Positions 1-14,339 of a DNA stretch of 64,000 nt are shown here, in pieces. Numbering within the stretch: position 1 is the stretch's first letter; every line of letters begins with the position of its first letter. Source of the DNA: Adenanthera pavonina (Eukaryota; Streptophyta; Magnoliopsida; Fabales; Fabaceae); contig JAIVEN010000003.1 in NCBI GenBank assembly GCA_026686845.1, positions 932,501 through 996,500 of the forward strand. The letters are read 5' to 3'. Position numbers and translations under genes: made by a program. Under the pieces are notes generated by a model. That model was not told the origin of the DNA and ran no database searches. It saw nothing but the letters and a program-made list of their open reading frames with translations.

Positions 1-30
1 AATGAATTTGATCTGATCTCTTGTTAAAGA

Positions 31-74
31 ATATATACATATATATATATACATATACAGAGAGAGAGAGAGAG
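31..74. repeat. TA/GA compound microsatellite
   Basis: An alternating TA tract runs straight into a GA tract. It lies in the intron that follows the last visible kinesin exon (read on the minus strand), just beyond the splice donor at 101-106. Confidence 0.8.
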
Positions 75-106
75 TTAAAATCAAGTCAATAAAATAGAAC
101 ACATAC

Positions 107-3100
107 ATTTGGAACTTTATCTGTCGGTTCATCAGAAAATGCTGCTTCTTCAACTGTGTCAAGAGATGACTTCAAACTATCTTGAACCTCAGTGGAATCA
201 TGACCAGATATTTTTTTCCGACAAGATGCACAAAGTAAAGAGATGGATACATCATCACTTGAAGGTCTCTCCTGTATTGTATGCATAGAAGAATCAACAT
301 TGTCACTTTCTGGACATGGTGTCAAGGTCAAGTGTTCAAATGAGAAGGAAGCTGAAGACTTGTTCAATGCTGATTTCCGCTGGTGATAGTCAATTATCTG
401 TAAGCCTCTCTGAAGGCTTGCTGCCAAGGATTCAGTGGGGCCAGCTAAGACTCTACTTGACCGTAAGGAGGATCTCATATGCTCACCTTGTTCAAATGAT
501 TGGCCTAACACTTCATTACTAAAACTAGAACTCTCAGCCACCTTGTTCCAACTTCCAAGACGACTTGATGAAATAGCCATGCTTTTCCTCTGGGTATTTT
601 TTATTTTGGGAGACTCAGACAACACTGGTTCGTCAAGGATTGGAGACTGACAGCAAGAGCTGACTGAAATGCTATCGCTGAATGTAGATTTAATTACTCT
701 TGATGTGTCAACATTGCGAACAAGTTTATCTGTTGATGCCAGATTTTTAAACGCTTTTTCAGAATTCACTTCATCATCTTTATCAATTTCATCACCACTT
801 GTCATGTAGGCCTCATCACAGTTTTCCTCAACAGAATAAAACTGGGCACAATCTTCGCTTGCTGATGATGAGTCTTTAAAATTTCCATCACACGAACTAT
901 ACAGTTCATCAATTTGCTGGCGTAATTGTTTTATGTCATCCTTACTCACATTTACTTCTTCGGTAGCATCATCATCTACGTGAGGTAAAAGTAAAGAGCG
1001 GTTTAAGCTAACCCTTAATTGATTCAAGCTTTCCCGTACATGACGTCCGTGGAAGTACCCGCTTTTACCCCCAGTTAAGCTATGGGCATCAGCCTTTGCT
1101 CTAATAAGTTCTTCCTGCAATAGAGAAAACACATTGTAAATCTCTTATTGATGTTAGCATTTGATTCTTTAAAAACTATTATCACCGCAGTATCAGGCTC
1201 TGGAGACAAAATTATACCTTCAGTTGTCGGATTTGATCACTCAAATCGTTAACTTCATCCTCCTTTATTTCGTTGATAACCGGCTCATTTCTTATAGATC
1301 TTACTCGCTGTCCGAATCTCAGTGTCCGCAGTGTTTCCCCATAACTCCTGCAATAAAACAGTACAATATTTATCTCTGGAAACTCAAAAAAGAGTATACC
1401 ATTGCTACTGGGCTATATACATGATTAAATTAAGATATTAGATGGAGGTATATACTTGCTATGAGGGGAAATGGAGCAGATCACTGAGAGCTTGGCATTT
1501 CCACCAAGTGATTCTTGCAGTAACCGAGTCAAACAGGAACTCCCATTTGGAATGTCTCCAGCTTTTCCAGATCGAGTTTCTTTAGCTAGAGCATCCACTA
1601 CGCGCCTACATCAATGTAAATAATCATCAATCGTTTATAATGGTCATTAATTGATGACAGAAGATAACCAAAAAGTTCACATATAGCAGAATACTAGTCC
1701 TCTTCAGAGAAACATTGTACAAGAAAAAAGTATATACATGTGTGCTGTTGTAAAAATGATTTGACGTGTAACACATCAGAAGTACAGCAACAAAACATCA
1801 ACTCAGGCTGTAGAGAATGTTTTATTGATGGTAATCAAAGTCACAACATCTTACCCAAGCTGAGATAAGGACTTCTTTACATTCTTGCTTTCCCTTAGAC
1901 TTTGTCTGCCTGCCTCGTCAACTTTATTTTTAACTAGTCCAGCAAGATGAACAAGGCTAATTCTGCTCGTTTTTGAACTGCTGAAGCCATTTAATGAGGT
2001 TCCCTGCAACATCAGTTGCAAAAATCACATCTTGCAATAAAATTAATAGTGAGAGTAGCTAAAGCTTGCATTTAATCTTCAAGAAACAACTACAATTCCA
2101 TAATGAGTTTATATCTTTAAAGAAAGTGGTTCTCCCTCATAATAAAAGTAATAAGTCTGTACCTTACACCAAGACTCAATGACAAAAGTAAAAATAATAT
2201 GTGATCTCGAGCTCTTAGAATTTAAGCTTGTTGCTCCCACTTTTCTGGTTGAAAGGCCCTGCAACATATATAGAGAAGTCGACCTAACCGATAAGATATT
2301 AAGGGGGAAAAAATACAGCAGTCATCAGTGGAACAAATGCTCACAGTTGATCCTCTATAAGTCAACCACACATTAGTATATATCTACTTCAAAAAAAAAA
2401 AAAGCAAAGAGAAATCTAATTTTCAGCATCATTTGCTTCAAAGCTTCCCTACCTTAATCAGAATTTGCGTCACATCTTCATAGCTGGTAACATATTCCTC
2501 AGTCAGATTCTCAACATACAATGAGTTCTTGGAGTCATCCTTCATCTGCAACAATTCGGACCAAGCCATAATATAATGATTATTAGCACGCAAAAATGGA
2601 AAACAGTAATAGTATAAAATAATATTTTTATGAAAACAACGAAGCCATAGGCCTACCACAAGGTTCCGCTGGGCCGGGTCCAGTAAATCCCCAATTTGTT
2701 CATTGTATATCTGTATAAAGACAACCAACGATAAAAGAATGAAATATACTTCCGTATGAGTAGGAAAAGATTCCCTCACTGCCCCACTGGGGATATGTTA
2801 TAAAGAATTACAAATGTACCTCGAGGAAAGAGCAGCGACATTGATAATTAAACTGTTTGCCTTCAGATATATTTTGCTCCTATACACACTATGAAAGTAA
2901 TTAAAACTCAACCAGAAACAAGCCATTGAAGAAAATGTTTAGAACTAGCAGTTAAAATAAGGAACACAACATACTTTCTCAAGCTCAGAAAATAACATAT
3001 GGAAGATCCGAGGAACAATTCCCTGGTGACTACTCCGCGAGGGCTCTTCAACCATGGCACTAGGGGGACCCCACATTGTATAAATCTTTCCACTTCCAGA

Positions 3101-3996
3101 CTAGTAAAATGTGAAATAAATAAAAAAAAAAAGTAAATTTTCCATCGAAGGCTACGCTGAATTTTGTACTAAGAATTTCACACAGGGCAATATCAATAAC
3201 AATTACCTGACCATATGACAGAAGCGTAGTGTTGTAACCTGCTATAGCATTCTTTACCAATGGAACTCCAACTGACTGAAAAACATCTTCCTGAACAAAA
3301 TAGATACAGCTTATAAAATCACATTTGTCTACCGCTCTACGAAGTATATTGTAAGCATCATAATTGAAGCAACAAAAGTGAACAATCTATAGTATAATTA
3401 TAACAAATAAGTCATCAGTTGGACTCAAATTTGAAAAATGATCGAAGAATAAACTGTAAACCAGAACAGTACCTGATTGGAGTTCCAATAAAAAATCGAA
3501 TCAAAAGTGAATTGCCTGCCCCCTACACATAATGTATCAGAAGAAACCTTCCTAATGGTCTGATCTCCCTCTATTGAGTGGCTGTTAGCAGGTCTAATTC
3601 GTACAACAACCTTACCAAAAAAAAAATTTTAAGGTGCTTATCTATAAACTTAGAGATTGCAGATTTCAAAATTAAGATAATTCATACCTTAACAGGCGGG
3701 TCCTGAGGCATCGATGGCTCGATTGGGACCTCTGATTTGGCGATTGGGTTCTGAGAAGTTGGGCTTTGGGACTGTAATCGCTTGGTTTTGGCAGGCGACG
3801 ATTGGTCATCGTCCTTAATCCGGATGTTTGGATCAATTGGGGGAGTGTTTTCAGCGTTAGATTTGAGAAATCTAGTGTTTGAGTAAGATTTCTGCTTCGA
3901 AGAGACAGATCTAGGAAGAAGGTTTCGCATAGACGAGGACGAAATGTTGCCAAGGAAACCAGTCTCGGCAGTTGCTGCGCTAGCACTTTGCCTCAT
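107..3996 (-). CDS. Kinesin-12 family (phragmoplast-type) motor protein, 5' twelve exons, truncated by window edge
   Basis: The product is a plus-end-type microtubule motor of the plant KIN-12 family, whose members act at the phragmoplast and division plane. Exons on the minus strand are 3688-3996, 3473-3610, 3207-3290, 2975-3100, 2820-2879, 2657-2710, 2453-2545, 2163-2258, 1855-2003, 1456-1605, 1218-1347 and 107-1114. They join into 799 codons with no stop, and every junction is GT..AG. The motor domain spans about residues 100-440. It opens with VKVVVRIRP and contains the family strings [22 protein letters not shown], switch I (N301 to SSRSH308) and [13 protein letters not shown]-12-like tail ([14 protein letters not shown]) follows. 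The first 100 residues are Ser-rich and basic. Oddities: the P-loop reads GQSGSGKI (Ile183 in place of Thr/Ser), and switch II reads HLAGLV in place of DLAGxE (His339, Val344). The last exon ends at a donor at 101-106, so the gene continues left. The start is the only ATG that leads into the conserved frame. Family assignment is firm; the exact KIN-12 subgroup is inference. Confidence 0.93.
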
Positions 3997-4136
3997 GATT
4001 TTTTATGAGCGAGAAAAAGTGTACAGGTAGAGAACACTGAGATAGCAAGAGAGAGACTTTGGATTCAAATGTTGAAGGAGAGGGAAGAGGAAGAAGGTTC
4101 TGTGTCTTTACTCTAGTCGACGGGATGATGATTCGA

Positions 4137-4141
4137 CCGTT
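4137..4141 (-). promoter_or_regulatory. AACGG core, possible MSA (mitosis-specific activator) element of the kinesin gene
   Basis: On the minus strand the sequence reads TATAACGGTCGAA about 140 bases upstream of the kinesin ATG. AACGG is the core of the MSA element bound by three-repeat MYB factors, which drives G2/M expression of plant cytokinesis kinesins. A five-base core is common by chance. The position and gene type are what make it plausible. Confidence 0.35.
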
Positions 4142-4149
4142 ATAGAACT

Positions 4150-5651
4150 TCTAGTCTTTTATCGAACTTGAATTACAAAGCGTGAAATGACCAACTCACC
4201 CTTTTGGTAGCGCAAAAATTATCCTATACAAATTATCCTTATAGAAGGTCAAATTGAATGTGTGTGTTTTTGTTCTTATTAGTTTTTTCGGCCTTGTTTT
4301 CTGATTAAATTATAAGCATTATTAATGAGAGAGTAAATTATTTTTCTATCAAGGAGACATATTTAAACTATACAATTTCTTATTATATAAAATAAGTATA
4401 ACTAAACTACCTTTAAAAATAGCATTCATTTTTATTAAATTGATAAATTATAAATTGCTAATAAATATATTCTTTAAATTTATCTTAGTTTAAAAATATA
4501 AATTTATTTTATTTTAATTTTAAGGAATTTTCATTTAATTAATAAGTACATGTTAACTATTTATTACATTATATAAATAATAATTGGCAGTAAATATGAA
4601 GATATTTTGATAAAAAGATATAATATATCTTCTCATATTAAAAAAATTAATTATTTTTATTTTTAAAAAATTAAATATAATATTTAAAAAAAGATAAGAA
4701 TATGCATCTCTAAAAAAAATAAATAAATTTATCATTAAATAATGTCACTACACTATTTTTTTAGACTTGAATTTTAAGACTAATATACAAATTAATACGG
4801 ATAATTTTTATGAAAATTGAGAAAAAAGACCAAAAAATAAAATATTTGGGAAATGGAACAAAAGTTTAACTTGTTTTGGAGTTAGGATAAAATTTTTTCA
4901 AGTTAAGATAGAAAATTTCCAAATCAAGATAGAATTTTTTTATATCAAATGAAAATAGAATATTTTCGAAGGAGAATAGAAAATTTTCAAGTTAGAATAG
5001 AAAATTTTCCTAATTTAATACTAAAAATCAAATATTTTGATTTTTTGATACCAAAATCCAATTTTCCCTAATTTTTTCTTCTTGATAAAGAAGACTAATG
5101 TAAAAAGAGACCATTTTAAATAATAAAAATTAATATTCAACATAAACTTTTATTATACAATAAAAAGTAATAAACTAAAGAATTATAATAATATAATTTT
5201 TTAAACTTGAATCTTAAGTCATAGCATGTGAATAGTATTGGTTCACAAGTCATGACTCCAATATTTATTTTTTATTTTAAATTTTTAATTTACCTTTCAC
5301 TTATTTTAACTTCTCAATACCATTATCTTTTTACTTTATTTTACAAAATATGATAAACAGTATAGTTTCCTATAGTTTATATGTATTAAATGTGGCTTAA
5401 TTAATATATCCTATGAAATGCTGGGGTTCAAGCTTTCTTGTTACATCTAAAAACATAAAAAAATTATGCCATAATCATCAACTTTGAAAGTTGAAAACAT
5501 ATCTTTTCCATTAAAAAAAATAACAACCATTTTGTCGCCAAAAACACATCTACAAAGCTAGCTAGAGTTTAAAATATTTTTATATGGTTTTTAAAATATT
5601 ATGCAGGAAGCTGAAATCTTGAACATAGATATTGAAATTCATGATATGGAT
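4150..5651. other. AT-rich intergenic DNA
   Basis: No supported gene. Short ORFs here are low-complexity. A stretch near 4755-4785 (TTTTTTTAGACTTGAATT...) recurs in diverged form near 5190-5215, which suggests old repeat debris. No element ends could be paired. Confidence 0.6.
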
Positions 5652-5658
5652 GGAATAA

Positions 5659-6187
5659 GGGTGATCATGGATCGGGTCGGGTCGGGTTTGACCCCTACTC
5701 GATACCTGGTCCGATATAGTTCAAGTCAGTACCAGGCTGGCTTGATACTATATATATATTTTAAAAATTAAGCATTTATTTAATAATAAAAAAATATACT
5801 TATTTATATTTAAAAATAGATTTTCTCAAAAAATAATCTTAAAAAAAATAAAATTTTTCAAAATTTATGAATATTTAACCATTATACATTATTTTTACAT
5901 AAATATTAAGTTAAAAAATTAATTCAAGATTTAAAAAAAATTTGAAACATTAAAATCTTAAAAAATTTTCATAATATTTACATAGTAAATATATTATATT
6001 AGATACATAAAAAGTAAAAATCTTACAAAATTAATTAAAATATATAAAATAATTAAAAAAAATTTATATATATATAGATCGGGCCGAGCCTAGGTTAGAA
6101 TACCTGGCCCTAACCCCGGTCCAGTCCAAAATTTGGCACAGCCCAATTGACCTGATGTGACCACATTGGACCGGGTCAAGGTGTGCA
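5659..6187. mobile_element. hAT-like MITE remnant with GC-rich ends
   Basis: A 529-bp stretch is flanked by the direct repeat GGAATAA (5652-5658 and 6188-6194). Its two ends are rich in GGGTCGGGT / GACCCGG-type sequence and enclose a very AT-rich core, a layout common in plant hAT-derived MITEs. The terminal inverted repeats are poorly preserved (left GGGTGATCATGG, right CAAGGTGTGCA), so the superfamily call is tentative. A full 8-bp hAT duplication is matched at only 7 positions. Confidence 0.45.
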
Positions 6188-6194
6188 GGAATAA

Positions 6195-7279
6195 CATTTT
6201 TTTAAGAAAAAAAGTCAAAAGAGAGAGAAAAGGGCTTCTGGAGGCCAAATGGGCAATTTAGTCAATTCACAAAACTCAATTCAAATAACTAGCCGTTGCC
6301 GCTGTGGCAGATTTCGGCATTAAATCGCACTTTTTTTTTCTTTCTCTAAACAATTGATTTTGGCTTCGATCATTTCTGTCCAGCGTTCGGATCCCCTCAT
6401 TCAGATTATGACGCAGCGACGCATGGGAGCCGTTGATTCATCATACATGCAACATAGTGACGCATGGCATAAAAGTTGAAAAGGTCAAACCAAATCTAAA
6501 TCTAAATATGATCAAAACTAAAATCATCACATTAAAATTCGAAAGTTGCTATTCACAAAAAAAAATTGGAAAGTTGCTGGAGAGGAAGATTGAGAAAAGG
6601 GTAACAAATACACAAAACTCATTCTTCTGTAATTTTGTATAACTATATAATTAATAATTGATACAAAGGGAGGCGGGCACGTACCATGCTCGATCCCAAA
6701 AAACTGTTACAAAGTTCCTTTTATAGTTTGTTTATTTTTATTTGTAAAAAATGTGAAAATTAATTTTAGTTGCCCCAGTTTTCATACAATTTTCATTTTT
6801 GGCTCCTAGGTGTTAAGCTCTAGATCTATCCCTGCATATAATGCACAAAACATTTATCTAATTAATATATTAATATAAAATCTGAAATATGTTGCATTAT
6901 TCATAGTGAATATTATAGCTAATTTTTTAAACTTCATGTAATAAAAATTTTTTTGCATGCGTGGTTGTGATTCCTTGTTAAGAGATTACCGTTGATTATT
7001 TGCTTTTTATTTTTGGGACTGTTATGACCATCCTCATGGTTATGCTCATCTCATTCGTATTTTCCTATTTGAATGTGATTAATAATCAAACTCGCATCAT
7101 TGGGGAAGATAGATATGGTTCCTGATAAGAAATTTTGCTATTCTTTCATCAAGACCACGTTGGAAAGTGACATTGCTTTCGATTAGTAAAAGCCGTGTTA
7201 AATTAAATGCCGTGGAGTACTGGTTATTTAGGCAAGATTTGATTAAATTATAGTATTCAGCAGTCTTTTCTTAAAAATA
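6195..7279. other. Intergenic DNA, no gene recognised
   Basis: AT-rich sequence with a few moderately GC segments near 6300-6440. The longest open frame (about 69 codons near 6433-6642) has low-complexity composition and no recognisable motif. Confidence 0.5.
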
Positions 7280-7345
7280 CTAGCATATATTTTCGTGAGT
7301 TGCACGGAATGTTATATTTCGACAGTTTAATAATTGATAATTCAT
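7280..7345. repeat. Outlying piece of the TRL duplication block
   Basis: A short stretch (GTTGCACGGAATGTTATATT, then CGACAGTTTAATAATTGAT...) resembles 27470-27530, upstream of block 4. The duplicated unit may therefore once have reached this far, with later sequence at about 7.4-10.85 kb separating it from the main block. Confidence 0.45.
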
Positions 7346-7759
7346 TTAGTTTTTACCAAAAGGATTCAGTCACCATTTTTTACCAAAAGGATCCAAATTC
7401 ATTTAGTGTATACGATGTAATGAATAACTCTTGTTTAAGTAATGTTTAGGAAAATGGATCAATCATTGAAGTAAACAAGGCATTGGTTGGTTCATTTGTT
7501 AGACCTAATTGTTTTAAAAATTACAACATTTAAAACCTTCAATTAAATAATTAAATAATATTGAAAATATAAGTAACCGGAGAGGATCTGATGACTCTCC
7601 ATAATTAGGAATAATTTATATATTTTTGGGTGTGTTTGGGGAGTCGTTGATAAATTTTAGATATTATTATCCCACTTATTTGAAAGAATTTGGATTAATT
7701 GCTTAAGTAGTATTGCAGCGCCATCATCAGATCATATTTAAATTAGAACATTTTTAGCT

Positions 7760-10181
7760 TGTCAAAATAGAAGGAAATGGAGGAGATTTTCGGTGCTCTG
7801 CTAGGGTTTGGCCAATCTAAAGTTTGGGAGTGTGATTTTGTCCCTAGAAAAGCTTGAATCTTGTAGGTAAGTGATATATTTTTTCTTCCTCTCTTTTTTC
7901 TTCAGATTAAATGGTGGATCTTGTTGGGAGTTGTTTAAGATATTGGTTGGGATTTTTTTATATAAATTGAAATGAGTTTAAATGCCTCATTGATGCGTTG
8001 TTGGGTGTATACAAGTTATGGGTGGAGGATTTTAGGTGTTTAAGTGGTATATTTCCCAAACCCTAACCTTTAAATGTTGGTATTTTTGGGAATCTGAATT
8101 TGTGGTGTTATAATTATGGTTCCATAAGTTGTTTAGGGTATTTTGATGCTTGAGTTTGCCTTGGAATACTTTAATGCAGCTGGTTGGTGCTTAGGATTGA
8201 CAATTGTATATGTCAAAGATTGAGAATTTTGATGGTAATGGGAAATTGGTGTTGTGTAGGTTATACTATTGCTCAATTGTAATCTTTTGACTCCAGATAG
8301 TGGTTGCAAAGCATTAAATTAGTTGTGGTTGCTATCTTTGACCTACCATGGTGTCAAGTGAGTCCGGACAGTTGAAGTAACCTAGGTGTTCCTTCCTATA
8401 CTTTTGCTTGATTTTATGTGTGTGTGTGTGTATGACTAACCCTTTTCATATCATGATATGCATGTCTTATGTAGTATGTATCACCTTTCCATATCATAAT
8501 GTGCATTTGGTAGATGGTTGTCCCTTTTCATATCATAATATGCGCGGTTGGTTACACAGCTATTGAGTTCTCTATCCCTATCTTGATTTATGATGAAAAT
8601 GGCATGATGATAGTAGTGAGTATGATATAAGCATCTATGATAATTATCAATATGAAATGATTGTTATGCACCCCATGATGTATTGTATATGGTCATATGA
8701 CATGGTAGCACCGTAAAGTTTAACATGTGTTAATATGTTAGCATGTATTAGGTATTGTCACATGATATACATTGTTAGGATATATGGTTTGGGTGAAGAT
8801 GCTCTATATACCACGTGATATGCTAATTCACTAAATAGCACAGGAGGTCATGTGTTCGGGCGGTGTAGCTTGTGTTATTCCAATCACTAAATAGTCGTCC
8901 TATGGCCAGGAGATTCAGGTGGCTGTAAATTGTGGTGTACTTTTTCTAAATAGCCATCAATTCGGGTGGTTCAGGAGAAGGAGAGTTATGATCCAACCTT
9001 TATTGCATTGACATTTGGATGGGTTAAGACTATTGGGAGGAGAGCTGGGTGGTGACCCCGAAATCGGTTATCATGGGTCATTAAAAGGGGGCCATTGGTT
9101 AAGGTTACTTTGTTATGGTAACTAACTCATGGTTCTAGCCATGTATTGATGAGACTTTTGTCTACATATCATGCATATTGCATCCAGATTGGATATAACA
9201 TTGAATATTTTTATGAAAGCATATTCTATTGTATGTGTATATCTGTATGTATGTACCTCTGGCTACTGGGAGATATGTCTCATCCCATGGCTAACAATTC
9301 TCAGGTAAAGGATCTTGCTCTAACAAAGAAAGGGCCAAGGAGGGCCTAAGTAAGGAGGATTGAGAGTACTCATGAGTACTGGGGTTACCCTATCTTCTTG
9401 TTAGTATTCTATTTATGTTGTTTGTAAAGTGTCATTCATACTATTGTGTAACGTTAAATATACCTGACTTATCTCTATCGTCTTATGGTCGAACTATTGG
9501 ATAGCCCCTCTTATACTCTCTATGTTTGGTTTATGGCCCTTAGTGTATTGATGAGCCTATGATTATGTTAGTAATGCGATAAATGTCAATCCTATTCTAA
9601 GTGTGATATGTGATGCTTTCAACCTCTAATGTTTGATTGTGTGGGACTTGAGATGGTGGCTCTAAATTTCATTGGTCATGTATGTCTAACTTGGGCCTGG
9701 TTGTGTTATTGGGCCCTAAAGGTGTGAAATGGGTACATAATCCATTAGTTGGTTTGGGGTTCAAGGGGGTCAAACTCGGAGGAGTGATTCATTCTTAGTT
9801 TTGGTCAAAAGTGGCCAACTTGATTTCGGGTATCCAAAATCTCCAAAAAGAAATGTTCTGAAGTGTGGTTGGTGTCTATGGTTAGTGTAGGAATAGAGTG
9901 ACCCGTAAGCTTCAGAATCGGGTCAATTAGAGGTCGGAGTGTGAAGTTGTGCGCATTGGAAATTAGTTTGTCGCATTAGTAAACTACTGATGTAGTTACT
10001 GTCTTTGGCGTCACGGCACCAAGTATCAGTGCCATGCGCCTCTATCCCATTCCTTGAATTGTTCCAGAATGATCTTATGTCGCGACTCTAGGTGGTTAGG
10101 CCGTGGCGCCACCCCTTTGTCATACCTTCTCTTCACTATTTTCTTGGGTTGTCTTGAGCTCCTTGAGTTTGGGGTGTTACA
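7760..10181 (+). mobile_element. Probable degenerate LTR (Ty3-type solo LTR or LTR remnant)
   Basis: The stretch ends in GAGTTTGGGGTGTTACA, which is the typical right end of a TGTAACACCCC..GGGGTGTTACA plant LTR. It is less AT-rich than its surroundings and has an R/U5-like passage near 7775-7900 (AGGGTTTGG, then a GTAAGTGA donor-like site). It has no coding capacity. I could not find a matching TG start with the TTACA target duplication, so the left limit is a guess. Other noncoding explanations remain open. Confidence 0.4.
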
Positions 10182-10860
10182 TTACACATTGAGTAGCTAG
10201 GTCAATTCTAGATAGACAAATCCCCAAGGCTTTGAGGCACTAAGGTGGTGGTGGAAGAGAATATCTATCGGGAGGATTGAAAATCTACTCCAAAATTGCA
10301 CCCTTCTTCTTTCTCTAGTTCGATATATTTGTTGAATAATTTGATTATGACTATGGCTATTTGTGGCTAAACCTCTTTAATCTGCAGTTGCTATATATAA
10401 ACAAATTTGTGGATTAGTTGATGTTTTTGCCAATTATTTGTGTTTAATTGTAGCATTGGTTACTCAATTCTATGTTATTTGTTTCCACTTGATGCTTTGC
10501 TACCATTGAATTGGGATTTCGGTTATTTTGAGAAAAAAACTTTAGATGAACCATTGAATTGAGTAATACATGATTGGATGTAATCTAATTTGTAACCAGG
10601 ATAGAAATATATCTAAGGGAAACTTTTTTTTTTAAAAAAGTTTTGTTTATTTTTTTAGACTACAGGAACTATGCAAACTAATAATTTTATCAATTTTAAC
10701 TTGTTCAATGTTGGTTTAGTGCTAGTTTCAATGAATTTCTACTAGTTTACTTTTCCTCCAATTTTCTCATTATATCGAACCAAACCAAGTATTGATTCAT
10801 CGATTTTTTGATTGAACAAGCATTATTCGGTTTTAATAACCATGGTTTAAAGTTCTCCGA
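10182..10860. other. Intergenic DNA between the LTR remnant and TRL block 1
   Basis: AT-rich and without a recognised gene, RNA or element end. Confidence 0.5.
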
Positions 10861-11521
10861 ACAATCACATTTTTATGTTTAAAAGGAATTGAACATTTTT
10901 GCAATAGAAACAAAAATAGGCATCCATTCACCACGATAATATAGTAATATAATGCTCTTCCTTTATAATTTTAATATTTTTATTCTAGTAGATATATAAT
11001 GTAAAATAAAAATAATTTTCTAACTTTCACGTTTTTTTTATAAAAAAAGCTAAAGATTAAGAAATAAAATTATTTAATTTGGACCATTTAAATTAGAATT
11101 GAACAATCCATTTGCTGTGTTTATCCTTGAGATAAGCATTGAATCTAGATCTAATATATATGATGGGGAAACTATAATTGTGAGGTGATAAGAAATTGGC
11201 AGCTGATGAACCAATACTAATTGAGAAATTATCTAATATAAGTGCTATCCAAACAATGGAATATGTCATACTTCTAATTTACACTCACACACACTTCTCA
11301 TTAATGTGGGGACTAAACCTCATGTGTTTCAAAGTTTGCAATGTGAAAATTAAAATCACACCACATTGTTATTCAATATATAGAATTGTTATTCAAACTA
11401 CTTATTTTAAGCCCAAGGCCAAGGTTGTCCATATAAAGTAAGGCAAGAATTATTGGGTATAATCACTCAGATATGTAACTTGAAGATTTTTCTTTTGTTT
11501 GTATCCGGGGCTATTCAGAAC

Positions 11522-13318
<1,797 letters not shown>

Positions 13319-13394
13319 GTTTCTCCTTTTTTTCTCTCTCTACTCTCTACAACTAAACTTTTAACAACAATATAATCTACTCTGCTCAAAAGGG

Positions 13395-13403
13395 TTATAT
13401 ATA
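13395..13403 (-). promoter_or_regulatory. TATA box of TRL copy 1
   Basis: TATATATAA on the minus strand, about 77 bases upstream of the ATG. The same box in the same context lies upstream of copies 2 and 4, which supports it as the core promoter. Confidence 0.65.
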
Positions 13404-13817
13404 ATGGTCACTGATGTTGTCACTGATGAGGTCAATGAGAGCGATTAGGATAAACGTACTTAGATACAATGCATGTGAACTGATGGAAAAATTGACAAGT
13501 TACGTGGTGAATTGTAATTAAGTAGAGCAAATTAACCATGTTGTTCACAGCTTCCAGTTTAATTTAAGTCAGTCATTTACTGTTGAAGAGATACCGATAA
13601 TATTTCTAATGCTGAATTTGGACCTTTAAGGCATGCGTGAATTTGGTCTCACTGTTTCAAGTTCAGCTCGATTGTCACATATGCCAAATTTCATAAGCTG
13701 AAAGATAGATGAGAAACAAAGTCATACGCATTATCATTCACAAATACTATTACAATTCAAAGGTAGGTAAGTGAAGACGTAACTAAAGACGTAAGTGATG
13801 ATGAACGGAGTTCTATT

Positions 13818-14085
13818 CAGGGGCGGACTAGGAGTAATGGTTTGGGGGAGCCAAATTCTTTAGAAAATATTTATATATTAAATTATGTTCTCCCATTACA
13901 CATATTGGACTTAAAAGGAGTGATTTTATTAACAATGACATGTTGCATGTGGTCTAGGATCAAATCTTGGAGGGCTAGACTGGATAATATTTTATTTTTT
14001 TCATTTAAAATGTAAACAAAATTTGACCAAAAAAAATACTGGAGGGGGGCTAGGGCCCCCAATCCATAACTTGTGTCCACCCCTA
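13818..14085. mobile_element. hAT-type MITE with perfect 8-bp target duplication
   Basis: A 268-bp element with ends CAGGGGCGGAC (left) and GTCCACCCCTA (right), which are imperfect inverted repeats. The 8-bp duplication GTTCTATT lies at 13810-13817 and 14086-14093. Block 2 has the empty site, with a single GTTCTATT near 20688-20695. TIR form and duplication length fit hAT MITEs. It has no coding capacity. Confidence 0.85.
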
Positions 14086-14339
14086 GTTCTATTTCTTGAA
14101 GTCAATCTTCTAATTATGTTAAATTTTATAGAAGGTTTCACTTCATACTTGAACTGGAGGTGAATTTAATTGTTTTCTTTAATTTTAACCTTCCAGATTC
14201 ATACCTGTACAAATGTTAATGATCATTTAACTTCAGAGCAGTTTAGTCCCATTTGATTTTTTTTTCATTTTAATTTTCAACTAATAATATTATTAGTTGC
14301 TTTTAGGCATTGGAGTGTCAAATTTTACATAGAAACTAT

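Noticed and set aside
316..650. Plus-strand ORFs opposite the kinesin gene
   Set aside because: They are antisense shadows of the conserved 336-codon kinesin exon.
3672..3986. Second 104-codon minus-strand frame over kinesin exon 1
   Set aside because: Out of frame with the VVVRIRP exon. The other frame starts at 3996 and splices correctly.
6707..6713. TGTTACA as a second LTR end pairing with 10181
   Set aside because: No matching target duplication and no opposing TGTAACA terminus at a sensible distance.
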